The notes below the pieces were generated by a model that had not been told where the DNA came from, did no database searches, and saw nothing but the letters and a program-made list of their open reading frames with translations. The position numbers and the translations under genes were made by a program. Below, piece by piece: positions 8,431 through 17,012 of a DNA stretch of 64,000 nt; position 1 is the stretch's first letter, and every line of letters starts with the position of its first letter. The stretch is taken from contig CAZTXB010000003.1 of the NCBI GenBank assembly GCA_964617955.1, positions 1 through 64,000 of the forward strand. The letters are read 5' to 3'. This stretch comes from JABWCE01 sp964617955. GTDB lineage: Bacteria > Bacteroidota > Bacteroidia > NS11-12g > UBA9320.

Positions 8431-9771
8431 ATGAATCTCAACAGCCTCACTGCCATAAGTCCGATTGACGGCCGATACAGAGCTACAGCAGCCGCTCTAA
8501 GCCCCTATCTTTCCGAGTGGGGCCTGATAAAATACAGAGTCAAGGTGGAGGTAGAATATTTTATTCGCTTGTGCCAAATTTTGCCTCAGTTAGCTGAGTT
8601 AAACAGCAGCGAAGTCTTCTCAAGGCTAAGACTTATTTATGAAAAGTTCGACGAGAAAGACGCCCTTTGGATAAAAGAGCGGGAAAAGGTCACCAATCAC
8701 GACATTAAGGCGGTAGAATATTTCTTAAAAGACAAACTCGAACAATCGGGTTATAGCGACTTCATTGAATTTGTTCATTTTGGCTTAACCTCACAAGACA
8801 TAAACAACACCGCCATTCCTCTCTCGCTAAAAGACGCTTTAAATGCGGTGATTTTGCCTGAAATCGACAACTTAATGGAAGTCCTTAGGTCATTGACAGA
8901 AAGTTGGAAAGAGGTAGTGATACTTGCCCGTACACATGGGCAGCCGGCCTCACCTACCAGGCTTGGAAAAGAAATGGATGTATTCTATGTCCGCATGCAA
9001 TTGCAATTGTCTCAATTGCTGCAAATACCGCATTCCTCCAAATTTGGGGGAGCTACCGGCAATATGAATGCCCATTTTGCAGCATATCCAAACACCGATT
9101 GGCATCAATTCGCCAATGAATTTACAGAAACTTTAGGCTTAAAAAGGTCGTTCCCAACCACTCAAATTGAGCATTACGACAATCTTGCAGCCCAATGCGA
9201 TGCTTTAAAGCGCCTCAACACTATCCTCATCGATCTTTGCCGTGATATCTGGACTTATATTTCATTCGACTACTTTAAGCAGGCTTTGTTGCCTGGTGAA
9301 ATTGGAAGTTCGGCCATGCCACATAAAGTAAATCCTATTGATTTTGAAAATGCCGAAGGAAATTTAATGCTAGCCAACAGCCAGTATGAATTCTTTGCGG
9401 CAAAGCTTCCCATATCAAGGCTACAGCGCGATTTGACCGATTCTACAGTGCTTCGCAATTTAGGAATGCCATTGGCGCACTCCTTAATTGCCTTCCGCTC
9501 AGTAATGCGAGGATTAAAAAAACTGATTTTAAACGCTGAAAAAATCGAATCGGATTTAAACAACAATTGGGCAGTGGTGGCAGAGGCCATCCAAAATATT
9601 TTGCGCCGCGAACAGGTTGAAAAGCCATATGAGTTATTAAAAGACTTAACCCGAACCCATGAGGGGATAAGCAAAGCATCCATTCATCAATTCATTCAAG
9701 GACTTTCGGTTTCTGATGAGTTAAAGAGGGAATTGATGAACATTACACCCTTCAATTTTGTTGGTAAATAA
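8431..9771 (+). CDS. purB: Adenylosuccinate lyase
   Basis: This enzyme cleaves SAICAR to AICAR and adenylosuccinate to AMP plus fumarate in purine synthesis. The 446-residue protein begins MNLNSLTAISPIDGRYR, the usual start for the long PurB type. Family signatures include TNHDIKAVEYFLKDKL, HFGLTSQDINNTAIPLSLK, ARTHGQPASPTRLGKE (catalytic His region), the flexible signature loop GSSAMPHKVNPIDFENAEGN and a C-terminal helical domain. The ATG at 8431 is chosen because the upstream TTG at 8419 lies inside the -7 box. The gene immediately downstream starts at the base after the stop (TAAATG), so the two are coupled. Confidence 0.96.
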   Translation: MNLNSLTAISPIDGRYRATAAALSPYLSEWGLIKYRVKVEVEYFIRLCQILPQLAELNSSEVFSRLRLIYEKFDEKDALWIKEREKVTNHDIKAVEYFLKDKLEQSGYSDFIEFVHFGLTSQDINNTAIPLSLKDALNAVILPEIDNLMEVLRSLTESWKEVVILARTHGQPASPTRLGKEMDVFYVRMQLQLSQLLQIPHSSKFGGATGNMNAHFAAYPNTDWHQFANEFTETLGLKRSFPTTQIEHYDNLAAQCDALKRLNTILIDLCRDIWTYISFDYFKQALLPGEIGSSAMPHKVNPIDFENAEGNLMLANSQYEFFAAKLPISRLQRDLTDSTVLRNLGMPLAHSLIAFRSVMRGLKKLILNAEKIESDLNNNWAVVAEAIQNILRREQVEKPYELLKDLTRTHEGISKASIHQFIQGLSVSDELKRELMNITPFNFVGK

Positions 9772-10143
9772 ATGCAAAAGCCCACTGTAGTTTTAGGAGC
9801 CAACCCCAACCCTGAAAAATATCCCTATAAAGCCATCGATTTTTTACAATCCATTGAACAACCTGTTTATCCGGTAGGTATAAAAACGGGGACTGTTTTA
9901 GGTCTGGAAATTTTGCCTGCATTGGATGATTCGCGAATTCAGGAACCGGTACACACCGTGACTTTATATGTAGGACCCCAAAATCAAGAGTCCTGGTATC
10001 AGCCCATTTTAAATTTAAAGCCCAAACGGGTGATTTTCAACCCAGGAACTGAAAATCCTGAATTTGAAGAACTTCTAGAGACCAACGGGATTGAGGTAGT
10101 GGAGGCTTGCACCCTGGTGATGATAAGAACGGGGCAGTATTAA
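9772..10143 (+). CDS. CoA-binding (YccU-like Rossmann) protein
   Basis: A 123-residue single-domain protein of the CoA_binding/YccU family: Rossmann start TVVLGANPNPEKYPYKAI, then VYPVG, the PVHTVTLYVGP strand-turn, KRVIFNPGTENPEFEELLE and a short C-terminal strand (GIEVVEACTLVMIRTGQY). Family members bind CoA, but the cellular role of the stand-alone proteins is not established. The ATG directly abuts the purB stop codon, so it is expressed from the purB transcript. The following gene is convergent with only 6 nt between stops and no visible terminator. Confidence 0.85.
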   Translation: MQKPTVVLGANPNPEKYPYKAIDFLQSIEQPVYPVGIKTGTVLGLEILPALDDSRIQEPVHTVTLYVGPQNQESWYQPILNLKPKRVIFNPGTENPEFEELLETNGIEVVEACTLVMIRTGQY

Positions 10144-10149
10144 ACATTC

Positions 10150-11307
10150 TTAAATTTTTCTGCCAAATTTATAGCAGAAGCTCAATGTGGGTATGAATAT
10201 TTGGTTAGTTTCCGATTTTGGAGCGCCTGAATAATCCAAACTGGGTTTCAGATTGCCTTTGTAGGTTACCCGGTAATCTCTGATAAAGTAGGCCAATCCA
10301 AATTGCAGACTTTGAACATCTTTTTTCTTGCTGATAAATCGAAATCCCAAGGCACCCATCGCCACGTTTGCGGTGCTTGTATATTGATAATCGGTTGTAA
10401 TAGCGTTGCCTGATTTATATACCACCTCGGTAAACAATTTATCGTAGGCAGGCCCCGGTGAAAAATAATTTTCTGATACGATATACATGTAATCCGATAA
10501 TCTAGCCATGGCCGATAAATTTATAACCGGCTGGCCGATTTTATCCTTAGAATTATTAAAATTACTGCCATTGAGGTAGGCAAGGCCAAGGCTTACATTG
10601 GTGTTGCTTTCGCCATAGGTGTAAACCACATAGGCAAGATTGGCTGTAAAATTAGCTCCCCATGTGCCTAAAACAAGCATATCCCCCACTGATATTCTGT
10701 TTTTATCGTCGAGTTTAAAACTAAGTTTAGGCGTAATATAAAAGGGAAAGGCTGCAATGGTGGAACCCATGCCAAGAGAAAAATTGTCGGTAATGCCATA
10801 TTGAAAATCGTACAGCAGAAAATAGTTGGTCGTACCATACAATTCTCCCTTTTTTAAACCATAAGCCGATGGTGCGAAAAAATAGCGGGAGGCATGTTCA
10901 TTATCCGTAAAAACAGGTTTCTCTTCTTTAGGAGCTTCGGTTTTGTATTTATCGGTAGTTAAAATATCATTGGATAAAAACGATATGGCTCCGGCAAAGG
11001 CTTGTGGAATTTCCACTTGATTTTTGTTCCCTACCAATGCCTTGCCCTTACTCACATCTTTACAATCTTTTATTTCCAGATAGATTTGGTTGCCATTGGC
11101 ACTCAGACTGGCGAAATAATAATCGCATTTTTTATTGAGATCGATGCTAGAGGCGTATTCCAGGTTATAGGCCTTTAAATTCGAAGTCACTAGAGATTCC
11201 ACTTCTACAGGAAACAAGCCCGGCTCATACAGAAAGGTAATTTTGTTTTGGGCAGCGAGCAAGGTTGGCAAAAAAGCAAAAAAGATCAAGACAAGTTTAT
11301 TTTTCAT
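10150..11307 (-). CDS. Putative outer-membrane beta-barrel protein
   Basis: This 385-residue exported protein has a signal peptide (MKNKLVLIFFAFLPTLLAAQ) and an N-terminal region of about 110 residues with alternating strands (NKITFLYEPGLFPVEVESL). The C-terminal two thirds show repeated amphipathic strands rich in aromatic residues and glycine (YGLKKGELYGTTNYFLLYDF, FSLGMGSTIAAFPFYITP), ending in IFIPTLSFCYKFGRKI, which fits an outer-membrane barrel. I do not recognise a specific family. It appears to be a single-gene unit; a TAAGTTTG box lies 4 nt before its ATG. Confidence 0.75.
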   Translation of the reverse strand: MKNKLVLIFFAFLPTLLAAQNKITFLYEPGLFPVEVESLVTSNLKAYNLEYASSIDLNKKCDYYFASLSANGNQIYLEIKDCKDVSKGKALVGNKNQVEIPQAFAGAISFLSNDILTTDKYKTEAPKEEKPVFTDNEHASRYFFAPSAYGLKKGELYGTTNYFLLYDFQYGITDNFSLGMGSTIAAFPFYITPKLSFKLDDKNRISVGDMLVLGTWGANFTANLAYVVYTYGESNTNVSLGLAYLNGSNFNNSKDKIGQPVINLSAMARLSDYMYIVSENYFSPGPAYDKLFTEVVYKSGNAITTDYQYTSTANVAMGALGFRFISKKKDVQSLQFGLAYFIRDYRVTYKGNLKPSLDYSGAPKSETNQIFIPTLSFCYKFGRKI

Positions 11308-11311
11308 CTAT

Positions 11312-11319
11312 CAAACTTA
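11312..11319 (-). promoter_or_regulatory. -7 promoter element TAAGTTTG
   Basis: TAAGTTTG matches TAnnTTTG on the minus strand and is followed by ATAG and then the ATG at 11307. The 4-nt spacer would put the transcription start at or next to the initiation codon, suggesting a leaderless message. Confidence 0.55.
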
Positions 11320-11364
11320 GGTTTTTTATAAAGAAAAGCGAAATAACATTTCAAGCTTGTGCTC

Positions 11365-12483
11365 TCAATGCCATTTAAGTTTTTTGGCTGTTAATCCTGA
11401 AAGGCCCACGGTCAGGTAGTATGGCACCAAGAGTATATCGAATAGGAACGTAAGCCCGAACAATTTCGAAATTTTTAATTTGTTCATGGCATTAACAATC
11501 ACCAGGGATTGCACAATGGCTCTAAGGGCATATACCCCTGCCGGGAAGTACCAATATTGAGGAAACAGAAGCAGCGTTGCTAACAAGCCGGGGTATAGCA
11601 AGATGTGGCAAGTATTAAAAAACCCCAAACGGCGCTTATCGCTTTTTTTGTAAAATTTCCCCACATAAAAGTGGCGTTTTTTTTGTTTCCACCACGCACC
11701 CCAGCTTAATTTTGGCATAGACTCCGTAAAAGAGTTATATGAATAAACCACCGCCACATTTTTGGCGTTTGCCGTTTCATTCACAAACAAATCGTCGTCG
11801 CCGGCGAGAATATGCTGGTGACTGGCAAATCCTTTTACCCTGAAAAACAACGACTTTCTGTAGGCCATATTTCTGCCTACGCCCATATAGGCCTTTCCAA
11901 TGATTGCATAGGAAAAATACTGCATAGCCGAGTAAAAGGTTTCCCATCTGATAAAAAGATTGAGAAAGCTGTTTCTTTTTTTATACCTCGAGTAACCTAA
12001 TACAATCTCCTTATCGTCAGTCATCGCCTTGCTCATTTCCAAAAGCCAATACTCACTTAATGGTTTGCAATCGGCATCGGTAAAAAGCATCCACTCATGG
12101 GTTGCCGCCTTGATACCCAATGTTAATGCTAATTTTTTTCCTCTCTGGTATTTTTCATCCACTTTAACATCCACCAATCGCAATCGGGGCGTAGTTTTTA
12201 CCAGTTCCTCCATGTACTCTCCTGTATCGTCCCATGATCCATCGTTAACGACAATCACTTCGAAGTCGGGGTAATTTTGATTCAACACCAGAGGTAGGAA
12301 TTCCTTTAAATTTTTTAGCTCATTTTTAGCTGAAATTATAACAGAAATCGGAGAAGGTTCTGCGGCTTGCTGAATCTTCGGTTTGTGGAAAGCAAATTTT
12401 GAAAACACAAATAAATAATAAATGATTTGCACCAGGGCGACAAAGCCTGTGAATCCTATAAGCAACCAGAAAGTTAAATTCAT
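11365..12483 (-). CDS. Membrane-anchored family 2 glycosyltransferase
   Basis: A 372-residue inner-membrane enzyme predicted to transfer a sugar from a nucleotide donor to an envelope glycan or lipid. One N-terminal membrane helix (residues about 5-30) precedes a GT-A domain starting PSPISVIISAKNELKNLKEF. Motifs: VVNDGSWDDT, the DxD-type FTDADCKP, GDDDLFVNETA for the acceptor/base region, and KQKKRHFYVGKFY resembling the (Q/R)xxRW site. Two or three helices follow near the C-terminus (ILLYPGLLATLLLFP, LFGLTFLFDILLVPYYLTV). The arrangement resembles processive or polyisoprenyl-linked GT2 enzymes, but the substrate is unknown. It is transcribed alone, with a TAAATTTG box 7 nt before the ATG. 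Confidence 0.87.
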   Translation of the reverse strand: MNLTFWLLIGFTGFVALVQIIYYLFVFSKFAFHKPKIQQAAEPSPISVIISAKNELKNLKEFLPLVLNQNYPDFEVIVVNDGSWDDTGEYMEELVKTTPRLRLVDVKVDEKYQRGKKLALTLGIKAATHEWMLFTDADCKPLSEYWLLEMSKAMTDDKEIVLGYSRYKKRNSFLNLFIRWETFYSAMQYFSYAIIGKAYMGVGRNMAYRKSLFFRVKGFASHQHILAGDDDLFVNETANAKNVAVVYSYNSFTESMPKLSWGAWWKQKKRHFYVGKFYKKSDKRRLGFFNTCHILLYPGLLATLLLFPQYWYFPAGVYALRAIVQSLVIVNAMNKLKISKLFGLTFLFDILLVPYYLTVGLSGLTAKKLKWH

Positions 12484-12490
12484 CGAAGTG

Positions 12491-12498
12491 CAAATTTA
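12491..12498 (-). promoter_or_regulatory. -7 promoter element TAAATTTG
   Basis: TAAATTTG on the minus strand, 7 nt before the ATG at 12483 of the glycosyltransferase gene. It fits the Bacteroidota -7 consensus and again implies a very short or absent 5' leader. Confidence 0.55.
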
Positions 12499-12757
12499 TT
12501 GCAAGTATTGCCTACTAAATAATAAAAGATTTCAACGAAATTTTAAGGCAATGGATTCCACTTTTTGCATGAATGAATTGGCTTCATCATATGTGCTTTG
12601 CTCATGAATAATTTAAGTTTGGAATTGTCGTTGGAGAACATTGGGATGCACTATTCATGGTGCTGTTGGCTGAAGCCAAGGGCAATGGAGAGGACATTTG
12701 AAAATTGAGGTTTCAATTGGATATGTTTACATGCAGACCGATTAAGGATTTGCAGTT

Positions 12758-13648
12758 TTATGCTCTCAATGACTCCAGATTAAACTCAGAATGTGGTATC
12801 ACATCTGTTTCAGAATTAAACCAGGTCAACTGGCGTTTGGCATAGTTTCTGGTATGCTGTTTAATTTTGTCGACGGCATGCTCAAGGCTGCATTTTTTGT
12901 CTAAATATTCAAATATTTCCTTGTAACCAACTGTGTTTAAAGCCTTTAATTTTTTAAAATGAACCAAGCCTTGTACTTCTTCCAACAATCCTTGCTCCAA
13001 CATGTGATCGACCCTTTGGTTAATGTTTTTATAAAGCTGTTGCCTCTCAGGGTTCATCAATATTTTTAAAATCCTGAAGGGTCTTTTCGCCTTTTTTTTC
13101 AGCCACAGCTCATCCACTGAGTTTCCGGTTTGCATCACAAGTTCGATGGCCCTCATGATTCTGTGAGGATTATTGGCATCGACCAGTTGGCTTCCTTTTA
13201 AATCCAAAGCTTGCAGTTTTTTAAACAAATAGTTAACCCCATGTTCATCCAGCTCCCGGCTTAGCTCGGCTCTGATTGTCGGATTGGCCGGTGGCAAGGC
13301 ATCCAAACCTTCGCACAAGGCCCGTAAGTACAAACCTGTTCCTCCGGCCACCACCACCACGCGATGTACTTGGAAAAGCTTATCTAAAAGTGTAAGGGCT
13401 TCGTTTTCAAAAGTTCCGGCATTGTATTCCTCAGTCACCGAGCGTATATTGATAAAATGATGCGGTACTGATTCTAATTGCACAAGGGTTGGCTTGGCTG
13501 TCCCAATAGTCATTTCCCGATAAACTTGGCGGCTATCGGCTGAAATTATTTCTGTTTTTAGGTGTTGAGCGAGATCAATGGCGAAATTGGTTTTACCTGA
13601 GGCGGTAGGGCCGCAAACAACCAATAATAATGGATCTGAGGGTTCCAT
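12758..13648 (-). CDS. miaA: tRNA dimethylallyltransferase
   Basis: This enzyme adds a dimethylallyl group from DMAPP to A37 of tRNAs reading UNN codons. The 296-residue protein carries the P-loop CGPTASGKTNFAIDLA (about residues 12-27), the DSRQVYREMTIGTAKPT segment with the catalytic Asp, the DMAPP/tRNA contact AGGTGLYLRALCEGLD, and the tRNA-binding insert. The C-terminus (HTRNYAKRQLTWFNSE) contains the conserved RQxTWF motif. It starts 9 nt after the stop of the acidic-tailed gene upstream and is probably co-transcribed with it. Length and motifs are normal. Confidence 0.95.
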   Translation of the reverse strand: MEPSDPLLLVVCGPTASGKTNFAIDLAQHLKTEIISADSRQVYREMTIGTAKPTLVQLESVPHHFINIRSVTEEYNAGTFENEALTLLDKLFQVHRVVVVAGGTGLYLRALCEGLDALPPANPTIRAELSRELDEHGVNYLFKKLQALDLKGSQLVDANNPHRIMRAIELVMQTGNSVDELWLKKKAKRPFRILKILMNPERQQLYKNINQRVDHMLEQGLLEEVQGLVHFKKLKALNTVGYKEIFEYLDKKCSLEHAVDKIKQHTRNYAKRQLTWFNSETDVIPHSEFNLESLRA

Positions 13649-13657
13649 TATTCATTT

Positions 13658-14425
13658 TTAATAATCGTCGTTTTCGTCAGAATCTCCGTAACTCGATTCA
13701 AAGTCGTCTTCGTCCTCGGCCTCTTCATCGCCTTCTTCCCCCTCTAAAAAGTCCAGATCATCGGCATCTACCTTTAGTTCTTCGTCGTCAAATTTTAAAT
13801 CAATGACAAGCTTCTCCTTTGGGGCCTTTGTTTTTAGCACTTCAGCAGGTAGCGAAGCGGGTTCGTCCAAATCCAATTCGTCCGGAATTTCCTCTTCATC
13901 TAAATCCTCATCATCTGATTTAATCAAATCGTCCATCAACCTACTGGCGATGAGCATGTCCGACATCTTATCGTAGTCAGTAAGATTGGCTGTGGCACCG
14001 GGCTGTTTGCCTTTGAGTTTATACTGTTTAGGGGCTTCGCCTTCTTTTCGGGCCAGTAAAGGGTATTTTTTGTTAGGCTCGGCCTTTTGAATTTTAACAA
14101 GTTCGATGTGAAACGTCCATTCCAACTCAGGATCAAAAGAATAAATAAACCTCTGATGCGGATCGTTGATAAACCTGTTCAGAATGGTTTTGGAGGGTAT
14201 GCGACTGCCTGCCTCCCCTTTTGATTCAGAATCACATATCTTTTCTTCCATTCTCCAAAAATCATTCGACATATGGAATATGTAAGTTTTGGAGGCATCG
14301 AAACCTACCGATTCCTGAATAATTTTATGAAAGTCGGAGAAGCTGGAAGTGGAGTCAATATCAATAAAGCGCACTATATCGTCATGGTCTTCAAAATGCA
14401 CTCTGAATTTATATACTATTTGCAT
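13658..14425 (-). CDS. pRiA4b ORF-3-like protein with acidic tail
   Basis: The N-terminal 100 residues or so (MQIVYKFRVHFEDHDDIVRF, then SSSFSDFHKIIQESVGFDAS and YIFHMSNDFWRME) match the PRiA4_ORF3 / IS1096 passenger-type family, a small alpha/beta domain of unknown function. It continues through a basic PLLARKEGEAPKQYKLKGKQ region to a C-terminal third that is extremely rich in Asp and Glu. The 255-residue length is about typical for the Bacteroidota version. The family name comes from plasmid and IS context, but here the gene sits upstream of miaA with a 9-nt gap and no transposase nearby, so it looks resident. Function unknown. Confidence 0.75.
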   Translation of the reverse strand: MQIVYKFRVHFEDHDDIVRFIDIDSTSSFSDFHKIIQESVGFDASKTYIFHMSNDFWRMEEKICDSESKGEAGSRIPSKTILNRFINDPHQRFIYSFDPELEWTFHIELVKIQKAEPNKKYPLLARKEGEAPKQYKLKGKQPGATANLTDYDKMSDMLIASRLMDDLIKSDDEDLDEEEIPDELDLDEPASLPAEVLKTKAPKEKLVIDLKFDDEELKVDADDLDFLEGEEGDEEAEDEDDFESSYGDSDENDDY

Positions 14426-14442
14426 AGATTCTGTCTAAATCG

Positions 14443-14459
14443 GCTAATCAGAGATTAGC
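14443..14459 (-). other. Intergenic hairpin between hppA and the pRiA4-like gene
   Basis: A perfect 7-bp stem GCTAATC / GATTAGC with a 3-nt loop lies 18 nt beyond the hppA stop and before the next start at 14425. It is not followed by a T-run, so it is not a standard terminator; RNA processing or partial attenuation is possible. Confidence 0.4.
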
Positions 14460-14477
14460 TGTTGTTCATGTTTCAGA

Positions 14478-16940
14478 TCAAGGTTTGCCTATGTACTTGC
14501 CATCTTTATCATACAGGCTCATGCATTTGGCTTTTTGCTCGGGTGAGCAATGGTTCTCATCACACATTTTAGCACATTCTTCTTTGGTCATTTGGGCGCA
14601 TTTGCTCATATCACAACCTTTTGATTTGGCGCAGCAAGGCATATCGCAATTCTCCATGTCGCAATCCTTCATTTTGCAGCCGCCTTCCATGTCGCAATCG
14701 GTCATAGGACAACCGTGGCCATTTTCGCTCATGGTAGAATCCATCATGCAACAGCCCATTTCCGACTTGGCTTTCGAATGGCAACAATCATCAGAATCGA
14801 TGCTTCCTCCGCTACCTGATATGTAAGGAGCGATAACGAGTGATACAATGCTCATTAATTTAATGAGGATGTTCATCGATGGACCGGAAGTATCTTTAAA
14901 TGGATCACCTACAGTATCTCCTGTTACAGAGGCCTTATGAGGCTCCGATTTCTTATAAAACATTTCTCCATTAATTTCTACACCTTTTTCAAATGATTTT
15001 TTGGCATTGTCCCAAGCTCCTCCGGCATTGCTTTGGAAAATTCCCATAAGCACACCCGAAACGGTTACTCCAGCCAACAATCCGCCTAACATTTCAGCCG
15101 AAGGGGCATCTTCAAACATGCCTTTAAAACCAAAGCCAACCAATAAAGGGGTTAATAAAGCTATGGCACCCGGCAACATCATTTCGCGAATGGAAGCCTT
15201 GGTGCTGATGGCAACACATTTTTCATATTCCGGCTTGGCCTTATACTCCATAATTCCAGGAATCTCTCTGAACTGTCGCCTTACTTCCTGAACCATATCC
15301 ATAGCCGCTCTTCCAACCGCTTGTATGCATAATGCAGAAAATACAAATGGGATCATTCCTCCTACAAATAATGCAGCCAATACAGGCGCTTTATAAATAT
15401 CGATGGTGTCGATTCCAGCCACTCCTACAAAGGCCGCGAATAGCGCCAATGAAGTTAGGGCCGCTGAGGCAATTGCAAATCCCTTTCCTGTAGCTGCTGT
15501 GGTGTTACCTACAGCATCCAGATTGTCAGTTCTTTCTCTCACTTCGGGAGGCAGTTGGCTCATTTCGGCAATTCCTCCGGCATTATCGGCTATTGGGCCA
15601 AAAGCATCAATGGCCAATTGCATAGCTGTAGTAGCCATCATCCCTGCTGCGGCTATTGCCACACCATAAAGTCCGGCAAAGTAATAAGAAGCCATGATTC
15701 CGGCTGCTAAAGTGATAATAGGTATTACCGTAGATTTCATCCCAACGGCCAATCCCCCAATGATATTGGTAGCATGTCCGGTAGCCGATTGACGTATAAT
15801 TGAGTTCACAGGGGCTTTCCCCATGGCTGTATAGTATTCGGTGACAATGCTCATCACAGCACCTACCAATGAACCCACTACAATGGCCCAGAAGACATTG
15901 AGTTTCGAAAATTCATAATCTCTTAAAACCAAGGTGTCGGGCAGCATCCACATCACCACAAAATAGGATGCGATGACCGTTAATATAATTGAGGACCAGT
16001 TGCCCAAATTTAGAGCGTTTTGAACGTTTGATTTTTCATCTTTAATTCTTACAAACCAGGTACCTACAATGGAGAAGAGTATTCCCAATCCACAGATGAC
16101 CATTGGCAATAGTATGGGTGATAAGCCACCGAATTGGTCAGTAACCTTTATTTCCTGTCCTAATACCATGGTCGCCAAAATGGTTGCGACATAAGATCCG
16201 AATAAGTCGGCTCCCATCCCCGCAACATCACCCACATTATCGCCTACGTTATCGGCAATGGTAGCCGGATTTCTGACATCATCCTCGGGTATTCCCGCTT
16301 CAACTTTACCTACTAAATCTGCTCCCACATCGGCTGCCTTGGTGTAAATTCCACCACCAACCCTTGCAAAAAGGGCAATGGACTCAGCTCCCAATGAAAA
16401 ACCGGTAAGCACTTCAATGGAAGTTAACACCGTATTGGCGCCTAAGTCTGCAAAATAATTTAGAAATACGATGAACAAACCTCCCAATCCCAGAACGGCC
16501 AGACCGGCTACGCCCAGACCCATTACGGTTCCTCCTGTAAACGATACTTTTAAAGCTTTTTTAAGGCTGGTTCTTGCAGCTTGGGTGGTTCTTACATTGG
16601 CCTTAGTGGCCACTTTCATTCCAATATAGCCGGCAGTTGCCGAAAATACGGCCCCAATAATAAAGGCGATTGAAATAATCCAACTCGAATGAATTTCATG
16701 TCCGTTGACTTCATGAATGGTTCCTGAATAAGCCAATAAAGCGGCTGCAAAAACAACGAAGACGCTCAGAACTTTCCACTCTGCTTTTAAAAAGGCCATG
16801 GCCCCATTTGCAATATAGCCGGCCAACTCCTGCATGTTTTGATCGCCTGCATCTTGTTTGCTAACCCAGGCACTTTTTACGGCCATTACGATAAGGCCAA
16901 CGATCCCTAAAGCCGGGACTAAATAGATTATTGAATGCAT
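14478..16940 (-). CDS. hppA: Membrane ion-translocating pyrophosphatase with Cys/Met-rich tail
   Basis: This integral membrane enzyme hydrolyses pyrophosphate and pumps H+ and/or Na+ across the inner membrane. Up to about residue 707 it is a normal multi-span M-PPase, with the substrate motif DVGADLVGKVEAGIPEDD, then RNPATIADNVGDNVGD, and GNTTAATGKG. An alanine after GNTTA is the mark of the K+-dependent subgroup; ion specificity cannot be read securely. The unusual part is the last 113 residues (about 708-820, nucleotides 14478-14819): a hydrophilic extension with 17 cysteines, 13 methionines, several histidines and four CDM triplets (MTDCDMEGGCKMKDCDM). In known M-PPases the C-terminus faces the periplasm, so the tail probably does too; metal binding is inference. 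It is a single-gene unit. Confidence 0.93.
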   Translation of the reverse strand: MHSIIYLVPALGIVGLIVMAVKSAWVSKQDAGDQNMQELAGYIANGAMAFLKAEWKVLSVFVVFAAALLAYSGTIHEVNGHEIHSSWIISIAFIIGAVFSATAGYIGMKVATKANVRTTQAARTSLKKALKVSFTGGTVMGLGVAGLAVLGLGGLFIVFLNYFADLGANTVLTSIEVLTGFSLGAESIALFARVGGGIYTKAADVGADLVGKVEAGIPEDDVRNPATIADNVGDNVGDVAGMGADLFGSYVATILATMVLGQEIKVTDQFGGLSPILLPMVICGLGILFSIVGTWFVRIKDEKSNVQNALNLGNWSSIILTVIASYFVVMWMLPDTLVLRDYEFSKLNVFWAIVVGSLVGAVMSIVTEYYTAMGKAPVNSIIRQSATGHATNIIGGLAVGMKSTVIPIITLAAGIMASYYFAGLYGVAIAAAGMMATTAMQLAIDAFGPIADNAGGIAEMSQLPPEVRERTDNLDAVGNTTAATGKGFAIASAALTSLALFAAFVGVAGIDTIDIYKAPVLAALFVGGMIPFVFSALCIQAVGRAAMDMVQEVRRQFREIPGIMEYKAKPEYEKCVAISTKASIREMMLPGAIALLTPLLVGFGFKGMFEDAPSAEMLGGLLAGVTVSGVLMGIFQSNAGGAWDNAKKSFEKGVEINGEMFYKKSEPHKASVTGDTVGDPFKDTSGPSMNILIKLMSIVSLVIAPYISGSGGSIDSDDCCHSKAKSEMGCCMMDSTMSENGHGCPMTDCDMEGGCKMKDCDMENCDMPCCAKSKGCDMSKCAQMTKEECAKMCDENHCSPEQKAKCMSLYDKDGKYIGKP

Positions 16941-17012
16941 ATACTAAATATAGATTTATAAAAGTCCGCGAAAATAGCCTTTCTAATTTAGATTGGCAAC
17001 GGGGATTTTTGA

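Noticed and set aside
14478..14819. Cys-rich HppA tail as a frameshifted separate gene
   Set aside because: The frame is continuous from the last membrane helix through SGSGGSIDSDD to the stop, with no internal start or overlapping stop that would suggest a join.
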